64,000 bases of DNA from Nocardia vaccinii NBRC 15922. Lineage in GTDB: Bacteria > Actinomycetota > Actinomycetes > Mycobacteriales > Mycobacteriaceae. This document shows positions 8,597-16,407 of this stretch, piece by piece. The stretch covers positions 1-64,000 of the forward strand of contig NZ_BDCC01000011.1 in the NCBI RefSeq assembly GCF_001613305.1, in the 5' to 3' direction. The number at the start of each line of letters is the position of its first letter. The stretch's first letter is position 1. A program made the translations under genes and the position numbers. Under the pieces are notes generated by a model, which was not told the DNA's origin, did no database searches, and saw only the letters and a program-made list of their open reading frames with translations.

Positions 8597-9229
8597 ATGA
8601 GCGCACCGCGCAAACGTCGCCGCGGCGACGACACGGACACCCGCGATCAACTGATCGAGGCCACCGCCGAACTCATGCTGGAGGAGGGCTACGCGGGAGC
8701 CACCACCCGACGCGTCGCGGCCAAGGTCGGCGTGAATCCCGCCCTCGTGTACTACTACTTCCCCTCCCTGGACGACCTGTTCCTGGCGGTCTTCCGCAAA
8801 GGCGCCGAAGCCAATCTGGAACGCCAGCGCAAAGCACTGGCCTCGGAGAATCCGATGCGCGCGCTCTGGGAGACGGCCACCGATGCCCGCGGCACCGCGC
8901 TGCTGATGGAATTCATGGCGCTGGCCAACCACCGCAAGGAGATTCGCACCGAGATCGCCGCCTACGCCGAGCGCTACCGGGAAAGCCAGCTCACCGCGCT
9001 GACCGTCATCCTGCGCGGCCGCGGTTTCGACGTCGAGGATCTGTCGCCCGCGATGATGTCGGTGGTGATCAGCAGCCTCGGCGCGACTCTGGTCAACGAA
9101 TCGAGCCTGGGCATCACCCTGGGCCATCGCGAATTGGCCGAATTCGCCGAGGATTTCGTGCGGCTGTTCGAGGGAAAGCCCTGGGCCCGCACGATCACCC
9201 CGCACCAGCCCGGTGCCGCGGAAACCTGA
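8597..9229 (+). CDS. TetR family transcriptional regulator
   Basis: 210 aa. The N-terminal helix-turn-helix spans about residues 18-62 (ATAELMLEEGYAGATTRRVAAKVGV, then PALVYYYFPSLDDLF), typical of TetR repressors; the remainder is the ligand-binding helical domain, including a region LLMEFMALANHRKEIR common in actinobacterial fatty-acid or catabolic regulators. It is divergent from the lyase/Rieske operon and therefore likely controls it, releasing the operators on binding a pathway acyl-CoA or acid. Confidence 0.88.
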   Translation: MSAPRKRRRGDDTDTRDQLIEATAELMLEEGYAGATTRRVAAKVGVNPALVYYYFPSLDDLFLAVFRKGAEANLERQRKALASENPMRALWETATDARGTALLMEFMALANHRKEIRTEIAAYAERYRESQLTALTVILRGRGFDVEDLSPAMMSVVISSLGATLVNESSLGITLGHRELAEFAEDFVRLFEGKPWARTITPHQPGAAET

Positions 9230-9275
9230 CGCGGCTCTTGTCGCGCGGGCCGAGCACACGCCACCGCGCCCCGAC

Positions 9276-9926
9276 TCAGCGCCGCCTGGATCGATGCGGC
9301 ACGGCCCCGCGCATGAACAGCGAAACAGCTTGCCGCAGATGACGTTCGGAGTCCTTCTCGGTCCGGAAGAAACCGAAATCCGCCAGGCGGCCCGGCACGA
9401 GTTCCACCATCGCCAGAAAGTGTTCCGCGGCGATCTGGATATCGTCCACCTGCACATACCCGCGCTCCTGGTGACGTCGAAGCAACCGCACCACCGCGCG
9501 CTGGCGTCCGGACCACATCATGGAATGCATGGCCACGTCGAATTCCGAGAATCGTGCCGCCTCGTTCATCGCGATCCGCATCAATCCCACGTGTTCCGGA
9601 TCGACCGCTCGGGACAGCGCCACCCGGCCGATCCGGAGCAGTGCGGTTTCGAGGTCCTCCTCCTCGTCGTCGCCGGGCATCTCGTCGCGGTCACTGTCGG
9701 CGTAGCGGGACAACGCCCACGGGATGACGTCTACGAAGATCGCGCGCTTGTCGGCATACCGGGCGTAGACCGAGCGTTTGGTGGTGCCTGCCGCCCGCGC
9801 GATTGTCTCGACGGTCGCACCCGGGTAACCGAATTCGAGAAATGTCGCGACAGCCGCCTTGCGGATCGCGAGGTCGAGCTCTTCCGCCTCTGCCCGCGTG
9901 GGGCGTCCGCGCCGCGTGGCTACCAT
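9276..9926 (-). CDS. TetR/AcrR family transcriptional regulator
   Basis: 216 aa from ATG 9926 (a TTG at 9929 is adjacent). Helix-turn-helix at about residues 24-58 (VATFLEFGYPGATVETIARAAG, TKRSVYARYADKRAIF) and a C-terminal domain of the AcrR type (ALSRYADSD..., LVPGRLADFGFFRT). Convergent with the TetR gene at 8597 and divergent from the carboxymuconolactone decarboxylase-like operon at 10134, which it probably represses. The 5' region carries the short palindrome CCGATTCGG at 9939-9947, a possible autoregulatory site. Confidence 0.87.
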   Translation of the reverse strand: MVATRRGRPTRAEAEELDLAIRKAAVATFLEFGYPGATVETIARAAGTTKRSVYARYADKRAIFVDVIPWALSRYADSDRDEMPGDDEEEDLETALLRIGRVALSRAVDPEHVGLMRIAMNEAARFSEFDVAMHSMMWSGRQRAVVRLLRRHQERGYVQVDDIQIAAEHFLAMVELVPGRLADFGFFRTEKDSERHLRQAVSLFMRGAVPHRSRRR

Positions 9927-10057
9927 CAATCAACTATACCGATTCGGATATTTGATGCCGCGGGGTACGAAATCACGGCAGCATACGCAGCTGCCTACAT
10001 CTCCTGATGCCAACGGCCACAGTGACTTTCGTGCTGTCACGCAATCACTGCCCACCG

Positions 10058-10086
10058 TTGACAAAATATACCAGTACGTGTACTTC
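10058..10086 (+). promoter_or_regulatory. Candidate promoter with overlapping palindrome
   Basis: TTGACA at 10058-10063 matches a sigma70-type -35 box; 17 bases later TACTTC at 10081-10086 is a plausible -10. The palindrome AGTAC-GT-GTACT at 10073-10084 covers the spacer and -10, where a repressor would block RNA polymerase. It drives the genes at 10134 and 10522; the divergent TetR is the likely ligand-responsive factor. Confidence 0.45.
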
Positions 10087-10133
10087 TGGATGAGCGGACT
10101 CCGTCCCGCATCTCGAAAACGAACGGAGCAGGG

Positions 10134-10517
10134 ATGGATGAACAGACCTACGACAAGGGCCGGGAGATCAGGACCGCGGTCCTGGGCGAGGCCTACGTGC
10201 AAGCAGCATCGGCGAAGGCCGACGACTTCTCCGAGCCCTTCCAGGACCTCGTCACCGAGTACTGCTGGGGCGCGGTATGGGGTCGTGAGGGGCTTTCGCT
10301 GAAAACCCGCAGCATGCTCAATCTCGCGATGATCGCGACGCTCAACCGTCCGAACGAGTTGCGAACCCACGTCAAAGGTGCGCTGACCAACGGCGTGACC
10401 CGCGAGGAGATCCGCGAGATCTTCATGCAGGTGGCGATCTATGCGGGTGTTCCGGCGGCCGTGGACAGCTTCCGGATCGCCCGCGAGGCGTTCGCCGAGT
10501 ACGACCAGGATGCGTGA
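10134..10517 (+). CDS. Carboxymuconolactone decarboxylase family protein (PcaC-like)
   Basis: 127 aa, the length of 4-carboxymuconolactone decarboxylase. Contains the family core LVTEYCWGAVWGREGLSLKTRSMLNLAMIATLNRPNEL in segments and HVKGALTNGVTREEIREIFMQVAIYAGVPAA, with the conserved His of the active site. There is no CxxC, so it is not an AhpD-type peroxidase. The true substrate may be a lactone other than carboxymuconolactone because no other protocatechuate genes are present. Followed within 4 bases by the dehydrogenase at 10522. Confidence 0.85.
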   Translation: MDEQTYDKGREIRTAVLGEAYVQAASAKADDFSEPFQDLVTEYCWGAVWGREGLSLKTRSMLNLAMIATLNRPNELRTHVKGALTNGVTREEIREIFMQVAIYAGVPAAVDSFRIAREAFAEYDQDA

Positions 10518-10521
10518 GGGC

Positions 10522-11427
10522 ATGGATGTCGGATTCGTCGGCCTGGGCAACATGGGCTTGCCGATGGCCCGCCGGCTGGCCGCCGCGGGCCACGACCTCG
10601 TGGTCTACGACACCCGCGAGAAAGCCACCGACGAGGCAGTGAGCTTCGGCGCGATCGCCGCGTCCTCACCGCGGGACGTTGCCGACCGCGCGCAGACGGT
10701 GCTGGCGAGCCTGCCGTCGCTGCGAGCGTCCGCGGAAGTCGCGCTGGGCGCCGACGGGGTGATCGAAGGTTCCCGGATCAAGCGATTCATCGATCTTTCC
10801 ACGGTCGGAAGCCAAGTGGCGCAACATAATCAGAAGCTTCTGGCCACACGCGGCATGGCCGCGCTCGACGCCCCGGTCAGCGGCGGGGTCAAGGGTGCGA
10901 ACGAGGGGACGCTCGCTATCATGGTGTCCGGCCCGCGCGATGAGTTCGACACCGTCGCAACGATTCTGGAGGCCATCGGCCGACCGATCTTCGTCAGCGA
11001 GAACCCCGGCGCGGCGCAGACCATGAAACTGGTCAACAATCTCATGGCAGCCACCACCCTTGCCGCGACCGCCGAGGCCATGGTGATGGGCGTCAAAGCG
11101 GGTTTGGATCCGCAGGTCATGCTCGACGTGCTCAACGCCGGGTCGGGCGCGACCCACGCCAGCCGCGACAAGTTCCCCCAGTCCGTGCTGCCCCGCACCT
11201 TCGATTTCGGCTTCGCGACCGGCCTGATGGTCAAGGACGTCCGGCTGTACCTGCGAGAGGCCGAGGCCATCGGCTCGCCGACGGAACTCGCCGAGGCCGC
11301 CGCACGATTGTGGGAAACCACGCTCGAACGGGAGGGCCCCGAATCCGATTTCACCTCGGTGGTGAAACCGCTCGAGGACGCGGCCGGCGTCCGCGTGGGC
11401 GGCCAGGCGCAGGATCCACCGGCTTGA
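10522..11427 (+). CDS. 3-hydroxyisobutyrate dehydrogenase-like NAD(P)-dependent oxidoreductase
   Basis: 301 aa beta-hydroxyacid dehydrogenase. Rossmann motif GFVGLGNMGLPMA at the N-terminus, substrate-binding DAPVSGGVKGANEGTL, and the catalytic Lys in AQTMKLVNNLMAA; the all-helical C-terminal domain follows. ATG 10522 is preceded by GAGGG; the ATG at 10510 overlaps the previous gene and is less likely. Acts on a 3-hydroxy acid or reduces a semialdehyde. Cotranscribed with the CMD-like gene. Confidence 0.88.
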   Translation: MDVGFVGLGNMGLPMARRLAAAGHDLVVYDTREKATDEAVSFGAIAASSPRDVADRAQTVLASLPSLRASAEVALGADGVIEGSRIKRFIDLSTVGSQVAQHNQKLLATRGMAALDAPVSGGVKGANEGTLAIMVSGPRDEFDTVATILEAIGRPIFVSENPGAAQTMKLVNNLMAATTLAATAEAMVMGVKAGLDPQVMLDVLNAGSGATHASRDKFPQSVLPRTFDFGFATGLMVKDVRLYLREAEAIGSPTELAEAAARLWETTLEREGPESDFTSVVKPLEDAAGVRVGGQAQDPPA

Positions 11428-11518
11428 TGGCGAATTCCCCATGCTGCGTGGCGATTTCACCCGCACGAACGATGTCGAGCGGGTGGCCGAAGAGGTCCGT
11501 CCCGCTGAATTCGGCCGG

Positions 11519-12109
11519 TCAGCTCCGGAAACGCAGGGCCTGCGCGAGCGCGTTCAGGCTGACGTCGGTTATCGTGCGCAGTTGCTGCCGACTCGCCCCG
11601 GCCCGGCTCATCACGGCCAGTGACTGGTTGACCGCCGCGAGGTGAACGGCGAAGTTGCCCGCGTCGTTGCCGGTCAGTGTCGTGACGGTCAGGGCGTTCC
11701 GCAACCGCGCCTCCTGTGCGGCGAGAGCTTCGATCGCTCGCGCGGCTATGACCGGGCTCAGGGCCGGTATCGCCATCGCGGTCTGAGCGATCATGCATCC
11801 GTCCGGTAGGTCGGGGTCGGCGATGCGCCGGAGAGTGACGTCGAAGAATTCCCGCACCGCCCGCAGCGGCTCCTCGGGCGCACCCGAGAGGGCCTGGTCG
11901 TACCGGGCGCCGTACCGCGTGGCATAGCGGTCCAGGCAGCGCAGATACAGCGCGTCCTTGTCGCCGAGCGAGGAGTAGATGGAACTGCGGTTCAGTCCGG
12001 TCGCCCGGGACAGGTCGTCCAGCGAGGTGTCGGCGTACCCGGCTCGCCAGAACTGGACCATCGCCGCATCGAGCGCGGTGTCCACATCGAACTGCTTCTT
12101 TCCGACCAT
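11519..12109 (-). CDS. TetR family transcriptional regulator
   Basis: 196 aa from ATG 12109. HTH at about residues 10-50 (ALDAAMVQFWRAGYADTSLDDLSRATGL, NRSSIYSSLGDKDALY), of the subgroup close to AcrR/TetR regulators of hydrolases and redox enzymes, with the typical ALSGAPEEPLRAVREFF and GCMIAQTAMA motifs. Divergent from the alpha/beta hydrolase gene; the perfect palindrome between the two is almost certainly its operator. Confidence 0.9.
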   Translation of the reverse strand: MVGKKQFDVDTALDAAMVQFWRAGYADTSLDDLSRATGLNRSSIYSSLGDKDALYLRCLDRYATRYGARYDQALSGAPEEPLRAVREFFDVTLRRIADPDLPDGCMIAQTAMAIPALSPVIAARAIEALAAQEARLRNALTVTTLTGNDAGNFAVHLAAVNQSLAVMSRAGASRQQLRTITDVSLNALAQALRFRS

Positions 12110-12158
12110 CTCACATGCACCTCGTTCTCGAGCCGGTTCGTTGCGGCCCACCCATCCT

Positions 12159-12182
12159 ATCTTGAACTGAATAGTTCAAGAT
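12159..12182. promoter_or_regulatory. TetR operator, perfect 10-bp inverted repeat
   Basis: ATCTTGAACT and AGTTCAAGAT separated by GAAT. It lies between the divergent TetR (start 12109) and hydrolase (start 12199) genes and ends 16 bases before the hydrolase ATG, so repressor binding would cover both promoters. Size and placement are typical of TetR autoregulated pairs. Confidence 0.75.
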
Positions 12183-12198
12183 GAGTTAGGCTCGAAGC

Positions 12199-13143
12199 AT
12201 GGATGACACCGCGACCACAACGAAAAGCTCTCGCGATCGGCTCCCGATCTCCGGACTGCCGCTGCCCGACCTCCCGGGCTTCACGCACCGCTTCGTCGAT
12301 GTGGCGGGCATCCGACTGCATGCCGTGCGAGGCGGTCAGCCGACCGGCCCCGCCGTCGTCCTGCTCGCCGGATTTCCGCAGACGTGGTGGGCCTGGCGCA
12401 AAGTGATGCCGGGGCTGGCCCGGCAATTCCACGTGATCGCGATCGACCTGCCTGGACAAGGCCACTCCGACCGACCGCACGGCAGTTACGACACGCACAC
12501 CGTCGCGTCGCTCGTCCAGGCCGCGGTGACCCAGCTCGGCGTGCGGAAATACTGGCTCGTCGGCCACGACGTCGGCGCCTGGGTCGCCTTCTCGCTGGCC
12601 CTGAACCACGAACAGCAGCTGCACGGGGTCGCGCTGCTGGACGCCGGCATTCCCGGAATCACCCTCCCGGACTCCGTCCCCGTGGATCCCGACCGGGCCT
12701 GGAAGGCTTGGCATTTCGCGTTCCATATGGTGCCCGAACTTCCCGAGACGCTGCTCACCGGTCGCGAACGCGACTATGTGGCCTGGTTCTTGACGGTCAA
12801 AGCGCTGTCCCCCGACACGTTCGACAGCGCCGAGATCGACCACTACGCCGCGGCCGTCGCGGCCGAGGACGGCCTGCGAGCTCTTCTCGCCTACTACCGC
12901 GATGCCGCGGAATCCGCGCGTAAGAATCATGACGCGCTGGACCGAGGACCCGTGACCGTCCCGGTCCTGGGCATCTCCGGTTCCCATGGCTCGATCCCGG
13001 ACATGGCCGCCTCCCTGAGCCCCTGGGCCGACGACACGAATGGCGTCGTCATCCCCCGTGCCGGGCATTTCATTCCCGACGAACAGCCCGAGGCGGTTGT
13101 CGACGCGTTGACCGCGTTCATCGATCACCAGCGCGTCGAGTAG
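12199..13143 (+). CDS. Alpha/beta hydrolase (epoxide hydrolase/haloacetate dehalogenase-like)
   Basis: 314 aa alpha/beta-hydrolase fold protein. Oxyanion segment LLAGFPQTWWAWRKV resembles the HGxP region; nucleophile elbow GHDVGAWVAF provides Asp as nucleophile, as in epoxide hydrolases and dehalogenases; the catalytic His lies in RAGHFIPDEQPE near the C-terminus. A cap domain occupies about residues 150-235. Single gene under the TetR pair operator, so it is probably induced by its xenobiotic or lipid substrate. Confidence 0.88.
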   Translation: MDDTATTTKSSRDRLPISGLPLPDLPGFTHRFVDVAGIRLHAVRGGQPTGPAVVLLAGFPQTWWAWRKVMPGLARQFHVIAIDLPGQGHSDRPHGSYDTHTVASLVQAAVTQLGVRKYWLVGHDVGAWVAFSLALNHEQQLHGVALLDAGIPGITLPDSVPVDPDRAWKAWHFAFHMVPELPETLLTGRERDYVAWFLTVKALSPDTFDSAEIDHYAAAVAAEDGLRALLAYYRDAAESARKNHDALDRGPVTVPVLGISGSHGSIPDMAASLSPWADDTNGVVIPRAGHFIPDEQPEAVVDALTAFIDHQRVE

Positions 13144-13360
13144 GCGAAGGGCCGAACGATTCGTTGACATCGGGTCGCCCACATCGTCAGGATGGATGAG
13201 CCGCGATTGTCGTCTCGGCAGTTGCCGGCGGGTAAGTGGTTGTCGACCGTTCTCGCTGAGAAGCCGAGACCGTTCGACAGCGCTCGGAGATTCGGCGGAC
13301 GCTACGCATTCCGCGTTCGATATCGCAGTTCGGACAGGACCTACCGATATGGAGGTTGAG

Positions 13361-13585
13361 ATGTCTGATCGCAATCGGGGCAGGAAACCCGGCCAGATGG
13401 CCGGGAAGGCCAAAAAGGGCGCGAAAAACCAGGGCCGGCGTATGGAGCGCGATTCGGATCGCATGATCGACGACCAGCAGCGGGATATGGACGGGCTGGG
13501 CGGCGGAATGAAGCGTGAGGCACAGCAGGCGCGGCCCGATATGAAGGACAAGGACTTCACCAAGAAGAGGCTGCAACACCACTAG
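13361..13585 (+). CDS. Small highly charged basic protein
   Basis: 74 aa, rich in Lys, Arg, Asp and Gln (GRKPGQMAGKAKKGAKNQGRR near the start, later RPDMKDKDFTKKR), no hydrophobic core. GGAGG lies 6 bases before the ATG, which supports translation. Composition suggests an intrinsically disordered or nucleic-acid-interacting stress protein; I do not recognise a named family. It is a single gene closed by the hairpin at 13595-13633. Confidence 0.65.
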   Translation: MSDRNRGRKPGQMAGKAKKGAKNQGRRMERDSDRMIDDQQRDMDGLGGGMKREAQQARPDMKDKDFTKKRLQHH

Positions 13586-13594
13586 CCGACTTCT

Positions 13595-13633
13595 GGTGAC
13601 CCGCGGACCTGGTCATCGTGTCCGCGGGTCACC
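13595..13633 (+). terminator. Intrinsic hairpin terminator
   Basis: GGTGACCCGCGGA and TCCGCGGGTCACC form a perfect 13-bp stem with a 13-base loop, 9 bases after the stop of the small gene. No T-run follows, as is common in actinobacteria. Confidence 0.7.
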
Positions 13634-13660
13634 GCTCTCTAGCCGCGAAAACGCCTCCTG

Positions 13661-13725
13661 TCAGGCAAGTTCGACGAACGCCCGATGCTCTCCGGCATGA
13701 TCTCGGTGGCGTCGCGGACCGTCTG
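13661..13725 (-). pseudogene. Decayed copy of an acyl-CoA dehydrogenase 3' end
   Basis: About 65 bases align with the 3' end of the acyl-CoA dehydrogenase gene at 14155 (shared TCAGGCAAGTT, CGAACGCCCGATG and CATGATCTCGGT) with one base missing, which breaks the frame. Read with that correction it gives the family C-terminus IISEPMIETADRVTQ-like before the stop. Remnant of a paralogous fadE gene or of a duplication. Confidence 0.65.
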
Positions 13726-13956
13726 TCAGGGGCCGGGGACCGCCGGCTCGAGGGCCTCGAGCGGAGCCGGATACAGCGGCTCGTAAGAGTCATCGATGCG
13801 ATCAGGATGCTCGTGCGCCGTATGCCCGAGCACGGGCCGCGAGCTGATCGATACGTTGGCCCGGCGTCAGGCGGGGTAAATGGGGGATGTCCGCAAGTTC
13901 CGCGTACTCGACGACCCGGAAGCCGCGGACGAACCCATCGCCGTTCGGCTCGCCTA

Positions 13957-14049
13957 CCCGATGTCACGCCGAGGGTCTACACGCACCTGTGGCCGGACCA
14001 GGCCGCACATACACGGGGCGCGATCGAGGACGTCTTCACCCGCCACGAG
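13957..14049 (+). pseudogene. C-terminal remnant of a tyrosine recombinase (phage-type integrase)
   Basis: The frame reads LPDVTPRVYTHLWPDQAA and then HTRGAIEDVF. YTHLWPD with a following R..AIEDVF is the C-terminal catalytic-Tyr region of tyrosine recombinases (Tyr within VYTHL). Upstream catalytic Arg and His boxes are absent. Lies between the two copies of the acyl-CoA dehydrogenase 3' end, suggesting the scar of an excised or decayed integrative element. Confidence 0.6.
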
Positions 14050-14079
14050 GGCGGCACCCCCGCTGGGGTACCGCCCTCG
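14046..14079. terminator. Strong stem-loop, likely bidirectional terminator
   Basis: CGAGGGCGGCACCCC and GGGGTACCGCCCTCG pair over 15 positions with one mismatch and a CGCT loop. Placed 76 bases downstream of the acyl-CoA dehydrogenase stop (minus strand) and at the end of the integrase remnant. Confidence 0.65.
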
Positions 14080-14154
14080 AGACGAAGCAATTTCGGACCT
14101 GAAACGGGACGAAGACGGGATCTCAGCCGCATCCCGACCCCGGAACCGCCCCTA

Positions 14155-15300
14155 TCAGGCAAGTTTCAGCGAACGCCCGATGATCTCCTTCATGATCTCG
14201 GTCGTGCCGCCGTAGATGGTCTGGACGCGGGCGTCCATGTATGCCTTGGCGATGGGGTATTCGCGCATGTAGCCGTAGCCGCCGTGGAGCTGCAGGCATT
14301 TGGTGATGAGGTCGAGTTCCTCCTCGGTGCTCCACCACTTGGCCATGGCGGCCTCCTCGACGGTGAGTTTGCCGTCGTTGAGGGCCTCGATGCACTTGTC
14401 GACCAGGACGCGCACCGCGGTCGTCTTGGTAGCCAGCTCGGCCAGCACGAACCGGGTGTTCTGCTGGGCGCCGATCGGCTTGCCGAAGGCCTTGCGATCA
14501 CGGACGTACTGGATCGTCATGTCCAGGCAGCCCTCCATGGCCGCGGCGGCCATCACCGCGATGGACAGCCGCTCCTGCGGGAGGTTCTGCATCAGGTGGA
14601 TGAAGCCCATGCCTTCGGTGCCCAGCAGGTTCTTACCCGGCACGCGGACGTCGGTGAAGCTGAGCTCGGCGGTGTCCTGCGCCTTGAGGCCGATCTTGTC
14701 CAGGTTGCGGCCACGTTCGAAACCGGGCATGCCGCGCTCGACGACCAGCAGCGAGAAGCCCATCGACCCCTTCTCCGGATCGGTCTGGGCGACCACGATC
14801 ACGATATCGGAGTTGATGCCGTTGGTGATGAATGTCTTGGCGCCGTTGAGGATCCAGTCGTCGCCGTCCTTGACCGCACGGGTCTTGATGCCCTGCAGGT
14901 CCGAACCTGTGCCGGGCTCGGTCATCGCGATGGCGGTGATGAGCTCACCGGAACAGAAGCCGGGCAGCCAGCGCTGCTTCTGCTCCTCGTTCGCCAACTC
15001 CAGCAGGTAGGGGGCGATCACGTCGTTGTGCAGCGTGAACCCCAAGCCCGAGTACTGACCCCGGGTGGTCTCCTCGGTGAGGATCGCGTTGTAGCGGAAA
15101 TCCTTCACACCGCCGCCGCCGAACTCCTCGGGCACGGCCATGCCCAGGAATCCCTGCTTACCGGCCTCGAGCCAGACCTGCCGGTCGACGACGCCCTGCT
15201 CTTCCCACTCCGCATGATTCGGTGCGACGTACTGCTCGAGAAATTTGCCGTACGACTCCCGGAACAGGTCGTGCTCCGGTTCGAAAAGGGTGCGCTCCAC
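14155..15300 (-). CDS. Acyl-CoA dehydrogenase (FadE20-like)
   Basis: 381 aa flavoenzyme for alpha,beta-dehydrogenation of acyl-CoA. Family signatures AMTEPGTGSDLQGIKTRA and QLHGGYGYMREYPIAKAYMDARVQTIYGGTTEI are present, the latter with the FAD-binding loop; a Glu in the ...YGGTTEI segment is the usual catalytic position for this subgroup. GTG start at 15300 with AGGAGG 5 bases upstream. Position upstream of hflX matches fadE20 (Rv2724c) of M. tuberculosis, but an acyltransferase and a ligase gene have been inserted between them. Confidence 0.92.
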   Translation of the reverse strand: MERTLFEPEHDLFRESYGKFLEQYVAPNHAEWEEQGVVDRQVWLEAGKQGFLGMAVPEEFGGGGVKDFRYNAILTEETTRGQYSGLGFTLHNDVIAPYLLELANEEQKQRWLPGFCSGELITAIAMTEPGTGSDLQGIKTRAVKDGDDWILNGAKTFITNGINSDIVIVVAQTDPEKGSMGFSLLVVERGMPGFERGRNLDKIGLKAQDTAELSFTDVRVPGKNLLGTEGMGFIHLMQNLPQERLSIAVMAAAAMEGCLDMTIQYVRDRKAFGKPIGAQQNTRFVLAELATKTTAVRVLVDKCIEALNDGKLTVEEAAMAKWWSTEEELDLITKCLQLHGGYGYMREYPIAKAYMDARVQTIYGGTTEIMKEIIGRSLKLA

Positions 15301-15476
15301 GCCAACCTCCTAGTGACCACATGGGCTACCTCGCCTCTGCCCATACCGTACATGGAAGTCGAATCGCCGTTTACTTCGATCCTCGGAAAATAGGTCCCAA
15401 CTGCGTGACACTCTGATCAGGCGAGGGCGACGGTGCTCCGAACCGCGGTAAACCTGCAGAAATATGGTCCGCGGTT

Positions 15477-16346
15477 CTACAGGCCGACCGCCCCGCGCAC
15501 CCGACCCCACAGAGTCCGGCCGCGGTCGCGGTCGCGCTCGGCGAAAAGGAACCGCAACTCCTCCTCGAGCGCCTTGCGCACCACGGCCTGCAGATCCTCG
15601 GCGGCCTTGTCCAGATCCGGCGCGTCGGCCCACGGGGTGGTCTCGATGGGGGTGCCCGCCGAGTAGTAGAACCGCTCCGGTTTGGGCAGCAGCGTCGGGC
15701 CGAGGCCACGGACCAGCGGCGGTGTCAGATTGCCGCGCATGCCCAGCGCCTGCACGAGCATCCGCAGCGGGCGCATGGCCAGGTCGTCGCCGTCGAAGAT
15801 GATGTCGTAGACGTCGTCCGCGCCGATCATCGCCAGCGGCACGATCGGCGCACCGGTCTCGATCGCCATCCGAGCGAAACCGGTGCGTCCCTCCCATTTG
15901 AGGACGTACTTCTCCCCCTTGCGGCGCACGGCCTCGCGACCGCCGCCCGGGAAGACCAGCACCATCTCCCCCTCTTCGAGCAGGGTGCGGCAGTTCGCGC
16001 GGTTGCCGCGCACGCACCCGATACCGTGCAGCAGGTGCCGCACGCCCGGCACGGTGATCAGCACGTTCTCGGCGAGTCCGCGCAGCAACCGCCCGCGCGT
16101 GCGCGCGAGTTCGGGCCACAGCACGGGGGTATCGATGCCCAGGAAATTGTGGTTGCCCACCAGCAGCACGGGGCCGTCGGCAGAAATGTTCGTCAGTCCG
16201 TGGAATACCGGGCTGGTCCATGCCCGCAACGGCGCGGCGAATGCCTCGAGTCTTCGAATATCGTTCTCGGTCAACGACATTCGTAGCGGCGCGCCATCCG
16301 TCAAGGTGCTGGCGGTAGCCGTCGCTACCGGCTCGATACCGGACAA
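15477..16346 (-). CDS. Lysophospholipid acyltransferase family protein (PlsC-like)
   Basis: 289 aa. The acyl-acceptor motif is VGNHNFLGID (His and Asp separated by five residues, one more than the classical HX4D) and the phosphate-binding motif is MVLVFPGGGREAVRR. Likely membrane-associated transfer of an acyl group from acyl-CoA to a glycerol or phospholipid. A TTG start at 16346 is preferred since GGGAGG lies 5 bases upstream. Downstream of the acyl-CoA synthetase gene in the same direction, so it may use its product. Confidence 0.8.
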   Translation of the reverse strand: MSGIEPVATATASTLTDGAPLRMSLTENDIRRLEAFAAPLRAWTSPVFHGLTNISADGPVLLVGNHNFLGIDTPVLWPELARTRGRLLRGLAENVLITVPGVRHLLHGIGCVRGNRANCRTLLEEGEMVLVFPGGGREAVRRKGEKYVLKWEGRTGFARMAIETGAPIVPLAMIGADDVYDIIFDGDDLAMRPLRMLVQALGMRGNLTPPLVRGLGPTLLPKPERFYYSAGTPIETTPWADAPDLDKAAEDLQAVVRKALEEELRFLFAERDRDRGRTLWGRVRGAVGL

Positions 16347-16407
16347 GAATCCTCCCTGTGGGCCGTGTCGAATGCCGCCATGCTAGCGACATCGGCTGAG
16401 AGGAATC

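Noticed and set aside
13880..14215. 111-codon plus frame beginning MGDVRKFRVLDDPEAADEP
   Set aside because: Overlaps the integrase remnant in a different frame and has no support beyond a start codon.
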